A DNA stretch of 64,000 nt from JAZKDW01 sp040387375 (lineage in GTDB: Bacteria; Pseudomonadota; Gammaproteobacteria; Burkholderiales; Burkholderiaceae_D): the NCBI GenBank assembly GCA_040387375.1, contig JAZKDW010000026.1, positions 1-64,000 of the forward strand, read 5' to 3'. A program made the translations under genes and the position numbers. Positions within the stretch are counted from its first letter, which is position 1; each line of letters starts with the position of its first letter. This document shows, piece after piece, positions 16,526-24,823 of this stretch. Below the pieces are notes generated by a model. The model saw only the letters and a list, made by a program, of their open reading frames with translations. It did no database searches and was not told where the DNA came from.

Positions 16526-16762
16526 ATGCCATCGACATTTCACGAATCCGACACAGGTCAGGCCGTTATTGAAAACGCGACAGCGGCGGGGACTGAACAA
16601 TTGGTCGTAACCTTGCATCCGGGCCGCGACTTTTCAGTTGATTTCGAATTCAACGAAGGCATGCTCGGCGACGCGTTGATTGCTTCCAGTGGAATTTCAA
16701 TTGACCGGGTCGCCTTGCAAAGCTTGATTCAATGGCTGCGTGAACAAGGCGCGTTGGATTAA
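16526..16762 (+). CDS. Small conserved-looking protein of unknown function, 78 aa
   Basis: Begins MPSTFHESDTGQAVIENA behind a strong AGGAG at a good distance from the ATG. Acidic, with no signal peptide or cysteine. The C-terminal half (GISIDRVALQSLIQWLREQ) looks like a helix pair. It follows arsH by 55 bp on the same strand, but nothing ties it to arsenic. Family not recognised. Confidence 0.55.
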   Translation: MPSTFHESDTGQAVIENATAAGTEQLVVTLHPGRDFSVDFEFNEGMLGDALIASSGISIDRVALQSLIQWLREQGALD

Positions 16763-16810
16763 AGCATCCCTGCTCGGTGGCATGGCGGGGTCCGGCAAAA
16801 CGCGAGCCAC

Positions 16811-17095
16811 TCAGGTCGGGGCAGTCGTACGCTCCAATTCATCCAACCAGTGAATGGCGTGCGAGCGATTGGTGCCGCACATGTCGAGTGAGGGTTTAAG
16901 ACCCGAGCAGCATGCGGGACGTTCCGGCCGCCCGAAGATCAGGCATCGGTTGTCGTCCGTGAGTTGGACACATCTTGCGCCCGCAGGTTTTCCACTCGGC
17001 ATTCCTGGAATCGGGCTGGAAATGGACGGGGCAATGCAGCAGGCGCCGCAGCTTTCTCGACAGTTCATGGCATCTCGTTCGTTGACTTTATCCAT
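16811..17095 (-). CDS. YkgJ-family cysteine-cluster protein
   Basis: 94 aa from 17095; an ATG at 17068 (MNCRESCGACC) is an equally plausible start and gives the usual family N-terminus. The metal-binding pattern is CRESCGACCIAPSISSP, then GARCVQL, NRCLIFG and PACC, matching the zinc- or iron-chelating YkgJ/UPF0153 domain. Function of the family is not established. Monocistronic, convergent with the 78-aa gene. Confidence 0.8.
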   Translation of the reverse strand: MDKVNERDAMNCRESCGACCIAPSISSPIPGMPSGKPAGARCVQLTDDNRCLIFGRPERPACCSGLKPSLDMCGTNRSHAIHWLDELERTTAPT

Positions 17096-17255
17096 TCAGG
17101 CCGCATGATAAGGCGAATTCAGCGAGCGTGACGAATATTCATGGCCGTCCCGCTTTGCGTTCAAGCATCGCAGCCAGAATGGATAAAGTCGGAATTGGGG
17201 GACATCGACGTCATTCTCGCTGTAGCGCCTTCGCCGAAATGACGGTGGTGATAAT

Positions 17256-17352
17256 GTAGGGTGGAAAAGCGAAGCGCCTTCCACCGTTGCTCGATTACGG
17301 ATGGCACTTGCGAATGCTGGATGGTGGAAGACGCTGCGCTTTTCCGCCCTAC
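17256..17352. mobile_element. 97-bp MITE-like or REP-like element with 30-bp inverted repeats
   Basis: The left arm 17256-17285 and right arm 17323-17352 are inverted copies that match at 26 of 30 positions, each bounded by GTAGGG/CCCTAC and containing GGAAAAGCG. The 37-bp centre encodes nothing. Similar GTAGGGTGGAAAAGCG-type repeats are scattered between genes in many proteobacteria. No second copy was noticed in this window. Confidence 0.6.
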
Positions 17353-17481
17353 GGACTGCCCTAACGAAATTATCCCGGCTCCGGACAACACCAAATCCAC
17401 ACCGTCAATTTGTTGCGCCGTCATGCCATTGTCACATAGTGTTCATACACTCAAGAAAGGCCCGGCGAATGAAAAGACAAG
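17353..17481. other. Intergenic region upstream of ppk1 (promoter region)
   Basis: The rest of the 386-bp gap between the YkgJ gene and ppk1. Apart from the inverted-repeat element just upstream and a Pho-box-like site at 17429-17446 it holds no gene. Confidence 0.5.
17429..17446 (+). promoter_or_regulatory. Candidate Pho box upstream of ppk1
   Basis: TTGTCAC-ATAG-TGTTCAT: two seven-base half-sites separated by four bases, the geometry of PhoB binding sites (consensus CTGTCAT). The second half-site is weak. It ends 35 bp before the ppk1 start. Confidence 0.4.
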
Positions 17482-19593
17482 ATGGATCAACGAACAACAC
17501 CAGCCTCGACAACATCACGAGTTCCCGACCAGTCCAGCGTCTACCTTAACCGCGAACTTTCGCAGCTTGCGTTCAACCGGCGTGTGCTGGCGCAGGCGCA
17601 AGATAAAAAAATCCCGCTCCTGGAGCGCTTGCGTTATCTATGCATAGTAAGCAGCAATCTGGACGAATTTTTCGAGGTTCGGATTGCAAGTCTTTTAGCG
17701 CAAAACCAGGCGGATTCGCCATCAGCTACACCGTTCAGCCTCATCGCCGCGCTCGAGCGTACCAGTGTCGAGTGCCACTCCATCATTGAGGAACAGTATT
17801 CAGTACTGAATGACGACATTCTTCCGCAGTTGTCCGCCAATGGCATTCACCTGTTGCGCCACCAGGACCGCACCGAGGCGCAGCGGGCGTGGGTCAAAGC
17901 GTATTTTGACCGTGAAGTACGGCCGCTCCTGACGCCCATAGGGCTGGACAAGGCGCATCCATTTCCGCAGGTGGTCAACAAAAGCCTGAATTTCATTGTC
18001 GAGCTTTCCGGCAAGGACGCGTTCGGCCGCGGCACCGCGATTGCCATCCTCAAGGCGCCCCGCGTGCTTCCCCGCGTGATCCGCCTGCCGGCCGAGTTAT
18101 CAGACAACGGCCTCGCATTCTGCCTGCTTTCGTCGATCATCCATGCCCACATTTCGGATCTGTTCAACGGTCGTGAGGTGGTGGCGTGCTCGCAGTTTCG
18201 CGTCACGCGCAACAGCGACTTGTGGGTCGACGAAGAGGAGATCAAGAACTTGCGCCAGGCCTTGCAGAGCGAACTCCAGAGCCGCCACTTCGGTGTGGCT
18301 GTGCGGCTTGAAGTAGCACGCAACTGCCCGCCCCACCTCGCGCGCTTCCTGCTCGACCAGTTTTCGATTGACGACAACAGGCTGTACGCGGTCGACGGAC
18401 CGGTCAACATGGTGCGGCTATCGGAATTGATCGGACAAGTGGAAGAGCTGTCATTACGCTTTCCAGCCTTTTCTCCGGTATTTCCACTCAAGCTCAGCGG
18501 CGACGACATCTTTGCCAGCATCAGGAAGCAGGATATCTTGCTTCACCATCCATTCCAGTCGTTTCATCCGGTGGTCGAATTTATCCGCGCTGCATCGATT
18601 GACCCGAATGTGCTGGCGATCAAACAAACCATCTATCGCACCGGCATGAACTCCGATCTGATGGATGCCTTGATTCATGCGGCGCAGCACGGCAAAGAGG
18701 TCACTGTCATCGTAGAACTCATGGCGCGTTTTGACGAGGAAGCCAACATCAATTGGGCCGAACGCCTGGAACGGGTGGGCGCGCAGGTCGTCTACGGAGT
18801 AGTCGGGTTCAAGACCCATGCCAAGCTGGCGCTGGTGATCCGCCGCGAGGAAGGCGCGTTATGCGGCTACGCGCATCTCGGCACAGGCAATTACCATCCG
18901 ACCACCACCAAGTCTTACACCGATTTCGGCCTGTTGACCTCCAATCCGGCACTCGTGACCGAGGTCAATGAAATTTTCATTCATTTGACCAGCCTCACCA
19001 AACCAAAGAAGCTGGATCATCTTTGGCTGGCGCCGTTCGCACTCCAGAAGGAACTGATCAGGGCAATCCAGAATGAGGCGAAAATCGCGCGTAGCGGCAC
19101 GCCGGCGCGCATCATTGCGAAGATGAATGCATTACTCGATGAATCGATCATTCGTGCGTTGTACGCTGCATCTTCCGATGGCGTCAAGATCGACCTGATC
19201 ATACGCGGCGCCTGTGCGCTGCGTCCGGGCGTGCCGGGCTTGTCGGACAATATCAAGGTACGCTCGATCGTCGGACGCTACCTGGAACACACTAGAATTT
19301 TTTACTTCCGCAACGCTCTCGCGCATGACGTTTACCTTGCCAGCGCGGACTGGATGAGCCGGAATCTGTTTCGTCGCGTCGAAGTAGCCTTTCCCGTTCT
19401 GGACCGGGCTCTCAAAAAGCGCGTGATCGCCGAAGGCTTGCGTCCCTACCTGAAGGACAATATGGATGCATGGGAGCTTGATTCACGCGGTGTTTATAAA
19501 AAACGCAAACCGCATGGAAAACAGCACCCATTCCGCGCCCAGCAATATTTGATGCAAACGCTTGGCAGCGTTGCGCCGGACGACATTGCTTAA
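17482..19593 (+). CDS. ppk1: Polyphosphate kinase 1
   Basis: 703 aa, full length. N-terminal domain YLNRELSQLAFNRRVL, middle domain with HPFPQVVNKSLNFIVEL, then the two phospholipase-D-like catalytic domains. The autophosphorylated histidine is His446 in GFKTHAKLAL and the second conserved histidine is His603 in YLEHTRIFYF. DILLHHPFQSFHPVVEFI and GYAHLGTGNYHPTTT are nucleotide/polyP-tunnel motifs. It makes polyphosphate from ATP. It is two bases upstream of sixA on the same strand, ppx lies a few kb away on the other strand, and a Pho-box-like site precedes it. Confidence 0.96.
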   Translation: MDQRTTPASTTSRVPDQSSVYLNRELSQLAFNRRVLAQAQDKKIPLLERLRYLCIVSSNLDEFFEVRIASLLAQNQADSPSATPFSLIAALERTSVECHSIIEEQYSVLNDDILPQLSANGIHLLRHQDRTEAQRAWVKAYFDREVRPLLTPIGLDKAHPFPQVVNKSLNFIVELSGKDAFGRGTAIAILKAPRVLPRVIRLPAELSDNGLAFCLLSSIIHAHISDLFNGREVVACSQFRVTRNSDLWVDEEEIKNLRQALQSELQSRHFGVAVRLEVARNCPPHLARFLLDQFSIDDNRLYAVDGPVNMVRLSELIGQVEELSLRFPAFSPVFPLKLSGDDIFASIRKQDILLHHPFQSFHPVVEFIRAASIDPNVLAIKQTIYRTGMNSDLMDALIHAAQHGKEVTVIVELMARFDEEANINWAERLERVGAQVVYGVVGFKTHAKLALVIRREEGALCGYAHLGTGNYHPTTTKSYTDFGLLTSNPALVTEVNEIFIHLTSLTKPKKLDHLWLAPFALQKELIRAIQNEAKIARSGTPARIIAKMNALLDESIIRALYAASSDGVKIDLIIRGACALRPGVPGLSDNIKVRSIVGRYLEHTRIFYFRNALAHDVYLASADWMSRNLFRRVEVAFPVLDRALKKRVIAEGLRPYLKDNMDAWELDSRGVYKKRKPHGKQHPFRAQQYLMQTLGSVAPDDIA

Positions 19594-19595
19594 CC

Positions 19596-20054
19596 ATGGA
19601 GCTGATCTTGTGGCGCCACGCGGAAGCAGAAGATGGCGAACCAGATGACAGCCGTGTCCTGACGTCCAAAGGTCGCAGGCAAGCCGCAAGAATTGCGCAA
19701 TGGCTCGACCGCAACCTGCCCAGCAGCTGCCGCATCCTGACCAGCCCGGCGGCACGCACGGTACAGACTGTCGAACGCCTTGGGCGAAAATACAAGATTC
19801 ATCCGGAACTGGCGCCGGATTCAGACCCGACGCGGATCCTGGCCGCGGTCAACTGGCCCGTCGGCCGCGAGCCGGTATTGGTCGTCGGGCATCAGCCGTG
19901 GTTAGGGCAAACTGCGGCATTCATCTTGACGGGCACCAGCCAGGACTGGCCCGTACGCAAAGGATGCGTCTGGTGGCTCGCGCATCGCGAGCGCGACGGC
20001 CGTACGGAAAATTATCTGAAAACAGTCATGGCGCCCGAACTGGTGGCCAAATAA
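19596..20054 (+). CDS. sixA: SixA-like histidine phosphatase
   Basis: 152 aa. The RHG-type catalytic motif is LILWRHAEAED with His8; the second histidine is in VVGHQPWLGQ. Short histidine phosphatases of this type dephosphorylate phosphohistidine proteins; E. coli SixA acts on HPt or PtsN-system phosphohistidines. The start lies two bases after ppk1, indicating co-transcription, an arrangement common in Burkholderiales. Since PPK1 itself carries a phosphohistidine, a functional link is conceivable but unproven. Confidence 0.82.
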   Translation: MELILWRHAEAEDGEPDDSRVLTSKGRRQAARIAQWLDRNLPSSCRILTSPAARTVQTVERLGRKYKIHPELAPDSDPTRILAAVNWPVGREPVLVVGHQPWLGQTAAFILTGTSQDWPVRKGCVWWLAHRERDGRTENYLKTVMAPELVAK

Positions 20055-20059
20055 TTTTA

Positions 20060-20560
20060 TTATCGGAATTGCCGACCGCTGACCCGGCGCGGCGGCATGC
20101 CGCACGAATACCAGAACAAGCCGGCTGCGGCCACGGAAAATAGCCAATAGTCGACCGGCGCGCCCCACAGCCAATGTTTATGCCATGGCACGGTCGCGGC
20201 AGTAAAGCGTGCGAAGCCGAACGCGGGGTTGGTCACGAACCACAAAAAATCCTCGACGATCCAGAACAGCATCACACAGCCCAGCACCCGGCATTCCGCG
20301 CGCCACGACCAATGTCCCATGAATACAAGCGGTAAGTGGAACATCAGCGCAATGAACGGAAATACCCAGGCGTGATACCCGGTCATCGCCCGGCCACCCC
20401 AGAACAGGTCCAGCAGCCAGTGCTTCTCGATGCGCCAGGTCGGCAGGTTGGCGGCCCATCCTGCGGCACCTTCTATCTGAATTTCGATTTGCGAAAAAAA
20501 ATAGGCGAGCAGCACCACCATGGCCAGCGTCAGACAGAGCTGCAGCGCTCGCCCGCTCAT
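20060..20560 (-). CDS. Integral membrane protein of unknown function in the plcP-agt operon
   Basis: 166 aa with about four hydrophobic segments (ALQLCLTLAMVVLLAYFF; WVFPFIALMFHLPLVFMG; LGCVMLFWIVEDFLWFV; DYWLFSVAAAGLFWYSCG). Tryptophan-rich, with conserved-looking charged/aromatic spots such as IVEDFLWFV and TVPWHKHWLWGAP. The start overlaps the glycosyltransferase stop by ATGA, implying translational coupling and a shared role in membrane lipid remodelling (inference). I do not recognise the family. Confidence 0.7.
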   Translation of the reverse strand: MSGRALQLCLTLAMVVLLAYFFSQIEIQIEGAAGWAANLPTWRIEKHWLLDLFWGGRAMTGYHAWVFPFIALMFHLPLVFMGHWSWRAECRVLGCVMLFWIVEDFLWFVTNPAFGFARFTAATVPWHKHWLWGAPVDYWLFSVAAAGLFWYSCGMPPRRVSGRQFR

Positions 20561-21732
20561 GCGTGCACCCGGAGCACGGCTTCGAGCACATCGCGTGCCG
20601 CAGCCGGACGCCCAAGATGTGCGGCCCTGATCCGCATGTCGGCCAGCTTGGCGGGGTGGCTCAGCAGGTGCCGAACCCGAAATTCAAGAGTCGCCGCATC
20701 GACCGCCTTGAGCGCAACACCCTGTTCGAGCAAAAAATCCGCATTGCGCTCTTCTTGCCCGGGAATGGGCGCATTGACGATCATCGGCAAGCCCATGGCC
20801 AGGCACTCCGACGTGGTCAGGCCGCCCGGCTTGGTAATGACCAGGTCCGCACACGCCATCACACGCTCGACCCGTTCGGTGTAACCCAGTGCCAGCAAGC
20901 GGCCGGGGAAACGCATGGCCAGTTTGTGTAGCGCGGCCAGTGCGTCCATATTTTTTCCGGCCATGACGATCAGCTGAAAATCCACGTCCAGCGCCAACAG
21001 GCGCGCCGCAATAATGTCCAGACTGCCAAGTCCAGCGCCGCCGCCCATCATCAGGATGGTCAAACGCGCCGGATCGAGTCCGATTTCCGCAGCACATTGC
21101 CGCCGCTCCAGCGGTCCGCTGAAAGCCGGCATGATTGGAATGCCGGTCACATGGATGGCATCCGGCGCGATCCCCCGGGTTCGCATGCGAAAGGCAATTT
21201 CCTCGCTGGCGGCAAAATAGCCAGCCATATTCTGTTGTACCCACATGTTGTGCAGATCGAAATCCGTCACCTGCACCCAGACCGGACACGAACGCATTTC
21301 TTCACCCGACATGTGCGCCAGAATTTCAGCGGGCAGAAAATGGGTACAGATGATCGCGTCGGGCTGGAAGGCGGTGATCTGCCGGCGCAATGCCCGTGTA
21401 TTCAGGCGCTCCACACGACGCCGCATTTTTTGCAGCGTGCCGTCAGGTTGCGCATCATTTGACAGTTCATAAAGATAGCGCCATACCGCCGGATGCCTGC
21501 TTGCCAGTTTGAGGTAAAAATTGGCATACACGCTGCGGAACGCGGCCGGGACAAAATCCATGACGTCGAGGTGAACCGCATCGGCAGTGTCATCCAGGCT
21601 GGCCTGGGAACAAATCGCTTCGGCCGCCCTGACATGGCCGGCACCAGCCGAGACGCTCAACACAAGAATGCGTTTGCGCACCACGGGACCGGCGGCAACC
21701 ATCGGCATCCGCTGGTCATGATCAACGTACAT
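20557..21732 (-). CDS. agt: MGDG-synthase-like diacylglycerol glycosyltransferase (Agt type)
   Basis: 391 aa, GT28-like. The N-terminal donor/acceptor lobe begins ILVLSVSAGAGHVRAAEAI, the MGDG synthase-type opening, with DVMDFVPAAFRSVYANFYL after it. The C-terminal lobe has LMMGGGAGLGS and the UDP-sugar site ITKPGGLTTSECLAMGLPM. It would transfer a sugar from UDP-sugar to diacylglycerol, making phosphorus-free glycolipid. Its position directly behind a PlcP-type phospholipase gene (no gap) is the known PlcP-Agt phosphate-starvation arrangement. The sugar (glucose, galactose or glucuronate) cannot be told from sequence. Confidence 0.78.
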   Translation of the reverse strand: MYVDHDQRMPMVAAGPVVRKRILVLSVSAGAGHVRAAEAICSQASLDDTADAVHLDVMDFVPAAFRSVYANFYLKLASRHPAVWRYLYELSNDAQPDGTLQKMRRRVERLNTRALRRQITAFQPDAIICTHFLPAEILAHMSGEEMRSCPVWVQVTDFDLHNMWVQQNMAGYFAASEEIAFRMRTRGIAPDAIHVTGIPIMPAFSGPLERRQCAAEIGLDPARLTILMMGGGAGLGSLDIIAARLLALDVDFQLIVMAGKNMDALAALHKLAMRFPGRLLALGYTERVERVMACADLVITKPGGLTTSECLAMGLPMIVNAPIPGQEERNADFLLEQGVALKAVDAATLEFRVRHLLSHPAKLADMRIRAAHLGRPAAARDVLEAVLRVHA

Positions 21733-22593
21733 CTAAGAGCCTATCCCAGTAGGCTCTAACCCTTCCTGAAAGGCCATCGTCTCGCGTTGCTGCATGATTT
21801 CCTGCCAGGTGACCAGGCGCAATTCACCTGACTTTTCTTCTACCAGCGCCGACAGGCTTTCGACCCAGTCGCCGTCGTTGCAGTAGGTAATGCCATCAAT
21901 ATCGCGTATTTCCGGTTTGTGGATGTGGCCGCAGATCACGCCATCCAGGCCGTGTTTGCGCGCTTCCGCGGCCAGGGCATTCTCGAACGACGAGATGTAA
22001 TTGACTGCGTTCTTTACCTTGAGCTTGATGTATTGGGACAATGACCAGTACGGAAGGCCGGCGCGCGCACGCCACGCGTTGAGTATCTGATTGAATTTGA
22101 GAATGACCGTGTACAGATTGTCGCCGACATAGGCCAGCCACTTTGCGCAGGCGATCACGCCGTCGAAACGATCGCCATGCAATACCAGCATGCGCTTTCC
22201 CTGCCGGGTGACATGCACCATCTCATCACGAATCCGGATGCCGCCGAAGTCCAGATTGATGAACTGCCTGATCGACTCGTCATGATTGCCGGGAACGAAA
22301 ATGACTTTGGTTCCCTTTTTTGCTTTTTTCAACACTGCCTGCACAACGTCATTGTGTGTCTGGTCCCAATACCAGCGACGCTTGAGTTGCCAGCCGTCGA
22401 CGATATCGCCAACCAGATACAAGGTCTTGGACTCCGTGGCACGCAGGAATTCCAGCAGGCGTTCTGCCTGACATCCGGTCGTCCCAAGATGTACGTCAGA
22501 AATCCAGATCGTGCGAAAGCGGATCGGATCGCGTTTCGGCGCCGCCTCGTGCGCATTAAAATCTGGCGCAAGAAACTGATCGCGCGGTTTCAT
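21733..22593 (-). CDS. plcP: PlcP-type phospholipase C (calcineurin-like phosphoesterase)
   Basis: 286 aa. Metallophosphoesterase motifs in order: SDVHLG (Asp33, His35), GDIVDG (Asp63), GNHDE (Asn103, His104), HGDRFDG and GHIHKPE. The block TIWISDVHLGTTGCQAERL followed by FLRATESKTLYLVGDIVDGW and RWYWDQTHNDVVQ is characteristic of the group containing Sinorhizobium PlcP, often labelled UDP-2,3-diacylglucosamine hydrolase. PlcP cleaves phosphatidylcholine/ethanolamine/glycerol to diacylglycerol plus a phosphoalcohol when phosphate is scarce. The product feeds the glycosyltransferase encoded next. A triple Pho-box repeat lies 125 bp upstream. An LpxH-like role is the main alternative. Confidence 0.78.
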   Translation of the reverse strand: MKPRDQFLAPDFNAHEAAPKRDPIRFRTIWISDVHLGTTGCQAERLLEFLRATESKTLYLVGDIVDGWQLKRRWYWDQTHNDVVQAVLKKAKKGTKVIFVPGNHDESIRQFINLDFGGIRIRDEMVHVTRQGKRMLVLHGDRFDGVIACAKWLAYVGDNLYTVILKFNQILNAWRARAGLPYWSLSQYIKLKVKNAVNYISSFENALAAEARKHGLDGVICGHIHKPEIRDIDGITYCNDGDWVESLSALVEEKSGELRLVTWQEIMQQRETMAFQEGLEPTGIGS

Positions 22594-22667
22594 GCCGGCG
22601 CTTCTTCAGATGCAGCAAGTCCTGAAAGATCAGGAATAACATCAGCCGAAATTCTCTGTAATCGCAT
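22590..22667 (-). CDS. Possible 25-aa leader ORF upstream of plcP
   Basis: Starts MRLQRISADV with GAGG upstream and stops in an ATGA overlap with the plcP start. Given the weak ribosome binding site of plcP, translation of this short frame could drive plcP by coupling. It is too short to judge by composition. Confidence 0.3.
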   Translation of the reverse strand: MRLQRISADVIPDLSGLAASEEAPA

Positions 22668-22717
22668 GGATCGCCCTCGTATTGAGATGGGGCGATCTTA
22701 ACCGCGCTTTGCTGCGG

Positions 22718-22750
22718 GAAAATGACAGTTCCGTGTCAGTTCAATGACAT
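22718..22750 (-). promoter_or_regulatory. Triple-repeat Pho box upstream of plcP-agt
   Basis: On the minus strand three consecutive 11-bp units begin ATGTCAT, CTGACAC and CTGTCAT, each followed by four spacer bases. This is the direct-repeat geometry of PhoB sites, and the last half-site is the exact consensus. It supports induction of plcP-agt-membrane protein by phosphate limitation. Confidence 0.62.
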
Positions 22751-22788
22751 GAAAACAGCTTCATCGGTCTCGTGTAATTCTCCGCATT

Positions 22789-23226
22789 TCATTTCTCTTT
22801 TTTCGGCCGTCCCGCCTTCAACGGCGATAACGATGACAGCAAACCTTCGAGCGTTGCAGTATCCAACTTCCGTATGAGGGCGACCCCGATTCGCAGCAAC
22901 TCGCTTTTCTTCACTTCAAAGCCAGCTTTGAGACATGCTTTCTTGACCTCGCCCAGCCCCTGATATTCGATTTCCGGCATCGTGAAACTGTCGCGCACCA
23001 GCTTCGCCTTTTTCATCTTTTCCTTGGGCAGGATGGCGGGCGTTGAGGTTTCCTGTTCGTTCTCCTTCTTTACAGCGGGTTTGGCGGCCGACACCTTGGA
23101 TGCAGCGATGCTGGATTTTTTTGCCGGCGGCGCGCCAGTCGCTTTTTGCGCAACCGGTGACTTCACTGCGGACGCCTTCATGGGTGCGGTGGCGGCAGGC
23201 TTCTTGACAGGCTTTTTGGTGACCAT
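22789..23226 (-). CDS. Lysine/alanine-rich protein with conserved C-terminal domain
   Basis: 145 aa. The first 70 residues are a low-complexity Lys/Ala/Pro/Ser tail like histone H1 or AlgP (KKPVKKPAATAPMKAS, KKSSIAASKVSAAKPA). The C-terminal 75 residues are ordered: KLVRDSFTMPEIEYQGLGEV, KKSELLRIGVALIRKL and a GRPKKEK end. Similar proteins occur in Burkholderiales. It sits between the plcP and ppx units; the polycationic tail could bind DNA or polyphosphate (inference). The RHH-like phrase SFTMPEIEY...KSELLRIGV favours DNA binding. Confidence 0.65.
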   Translation of the reverse strand: MVTKKPVKKPAATAPMKASAVKSPVAQKATGAPPAKKSSIAASKVSAAKPAVKKENEQETSTPAILPKEKMKKAKLVRDSFTMPEIEYQGLGEVKKACLKAGFEVKKSELLRIGVALIRKLDTATLEGLLSSLSPLKAGRPKKEK

Positions 23227-23294
23227 GGTCTTCCCTCAATTTAATAGTATAAACAATATATACAATTTAATTTCCTGGCGCAAGCTGCATGTCG

Positions 23295-24752
23295 CTACTG
23301 GTTGGCCTTGAAATTGAAATCGACTCCGACCTGGACCCAAAACGCCCTCTCCTTTTCGAGCCAGTAGGATAAGGTCGGGTATTGCACGACCCAGGCATGC
23401 TCGATCTCCAGCTCGATTCTGCTTTTCATTTTCAGATGCACATCGTCGAGCGGCGCATCGGCCCGGGAATGCATGAACAACACGGCCAGCCGCAGCGCCA
23501 GCACCGCCTTGGCGAAATCGGGTTCCGCCAGTGTGCTGCCGAGTTTCCTCAGGTTGCCCTTGTGTCCCAGGATCAGCGTGCTCATCCTGGTTTGCTCGCG
23601 CGTCGTAAAGCCCGGCAAATCGGCATGCTCAACCATGTAGGCGCCATGCTTGTGGTAACTGCTATGCGAGACCGACTGCCCGATTTCGTGCAGCATGCTG
23701 CTCCAGACCAGGAGTTTCCGGAATGTGCGCGTGTCCGGCGCGAGTTTGTCGTAAAGCGCATCGGCCAAGTCTGCGACGCGCCCGGCGCGGGCGGCATCGA
23801 CCTGAAAACGTTGAATGAAATTTCTGACCGAGTGCTCCCGCCGATCACGTTTGGTGTCACGCAGCTGCAGATCCCACAGCACGCCCAGCCGCAATCCGGC
23901 GTCGACCGCGCTGAGCGACTTGATGCCGAGCTCCTGCATCAAGCCGATCAGGATCGCCAGTCCGCCCACCATCACGCCAGCCCGGTCCGGTTTCATGCCT
24001 GTCAGGTTGATTTTCCCGATGTGCCCGGTTTTGATCAGGTGCGCCTTCAAGGCCTCGAGACTGTTGTACGACATCTTGCCGTCGCCAATCCCGTTTTTTT
24101 CAATCGCGTCTCCAATTGCCCGTATCGTGCCGGACGAACCATATACATGGGTCCAGTATTGGGGACGGAAGGTCTGCGCGGCGTCTTCAAAATAGCTGCG
24201 TGCTGACAGAATTGCGGCATTGAATGAAGCGTCGGTTATGTTGCCGTCGGCGAAAAACGTGGCATTGTGATTGGAGGTTCCGATACTGAAGGACTCGACT
24301 TGTTCGATTTCATTGCCCCTGCCCAGTATCAATTCGGTCGAGCCGCCGCCGATGTCGATGACAAGACGCCTTTCGCCGGGGGCCGCAATGGAACTGGCGA
24401 CACCCATGTAGATCAGGCGCCCCTCCTCTTCGCCGGAAATGATTTCGATCGGATATCCGATTGCCTTTTCCGCAACCGTCAGAAATTCCCCCGCATTGCG
24501 GGCGATCCGAAAGGTATTGGTCGCCACGACGCGGACTGCCTCGAGCGGGTAGCCGGCAAGCGTGGCCTTGAAGCCCTGCAATGACTGGATGGCGGTTTGC
24601 ATCGCCTGTTCGGTCAGGCAACCTTCGCTATCGAGTCCGCCACCAAGGCGGATAGGGTCGCGTGCGCTTTTTACGATGCGTATCGTATCGCCGTCGTGCT
24701 TGCCGATATGAAGGCGGAAACTATTGGAACCAAGATCAACTGCTGCAAACAT
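23295..24752 (-). CDS. ppx: Exopolyphosphatase (Ppx/GppA family)
   Basis: 485 aa. The N-terminal actin-like ATPase fold has FAAVDLGSNSFRLHIG (phosphate loop 1), VVATNTFRIARN, IISGEEEGRLIYMGV and VIDIGGGSTELILG (loop 2). The C-terminal half is HD-like, with LLVWSSMLHEIGQSVSHSSY. The length fits Ppx of beta-proteobacteria and the position near ppk1 supports exopolyphosphatase over ppGpp 5'-phosphohydrolase, though many homologues do both. It releases phosphate from polyphosphate ends, opposing ppk1. Confidence 0.9.
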   Translation of the reverse strand: MFAAVDLGSNSFRLHIGKHDGDTIRIVKSARDPIRLGGGLDSEGCLTEQAMQTAIQSLQGFKATLAGYPLEAVRVVATNTFRIARNAGEFLTVAEKAIGYPIEIISGEEEGRLIYMGVASSIAAPGERRLVIDIGGGSTELILGRGNEIEQVESFSIGTSNHNATFFADGNITDASFNAAILSARSYFEDAAQTFRPQYWTHVYGSSGTIRAIGDAIEKNGIGDGKMSYNSLEALKAHLIKTGHIGKINLTGMKPDRAGVMVGGLAILIGLMQELGIKSLSAVDAGLRLGVLWDLQLRDTKRDRREHSVRNFIQRFQVDAARAGRVADLADALYDKLAPDTRTFRKLLVWSSMLHEIGQSVSHSSYHKHGAYMVEHADLPGFTTREQTRMSTLILGHKGNLRKLGSTLAEPDFAKAVLALRLAVLFMHSRADAPLDDVHLKMKSRIELEIEHAWVVQYPTLSYWLEKERAFWVQVGVDFNFKANQ

Positions 24753-24823
24753 TCAACGCCTTCGTAATGGATTGAGTACCCGGCTGGACAAGCCAAAGTA
24801 TCCGCTTTTTCTGGCCGGGCATC

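Noticed and set aside
24753..24823. Possible terminator between ppx and phnM
   Set aside because: GC-rich arms pair only partly (CCGGC/GCCGG) and no convincing T-run follows in the right place.
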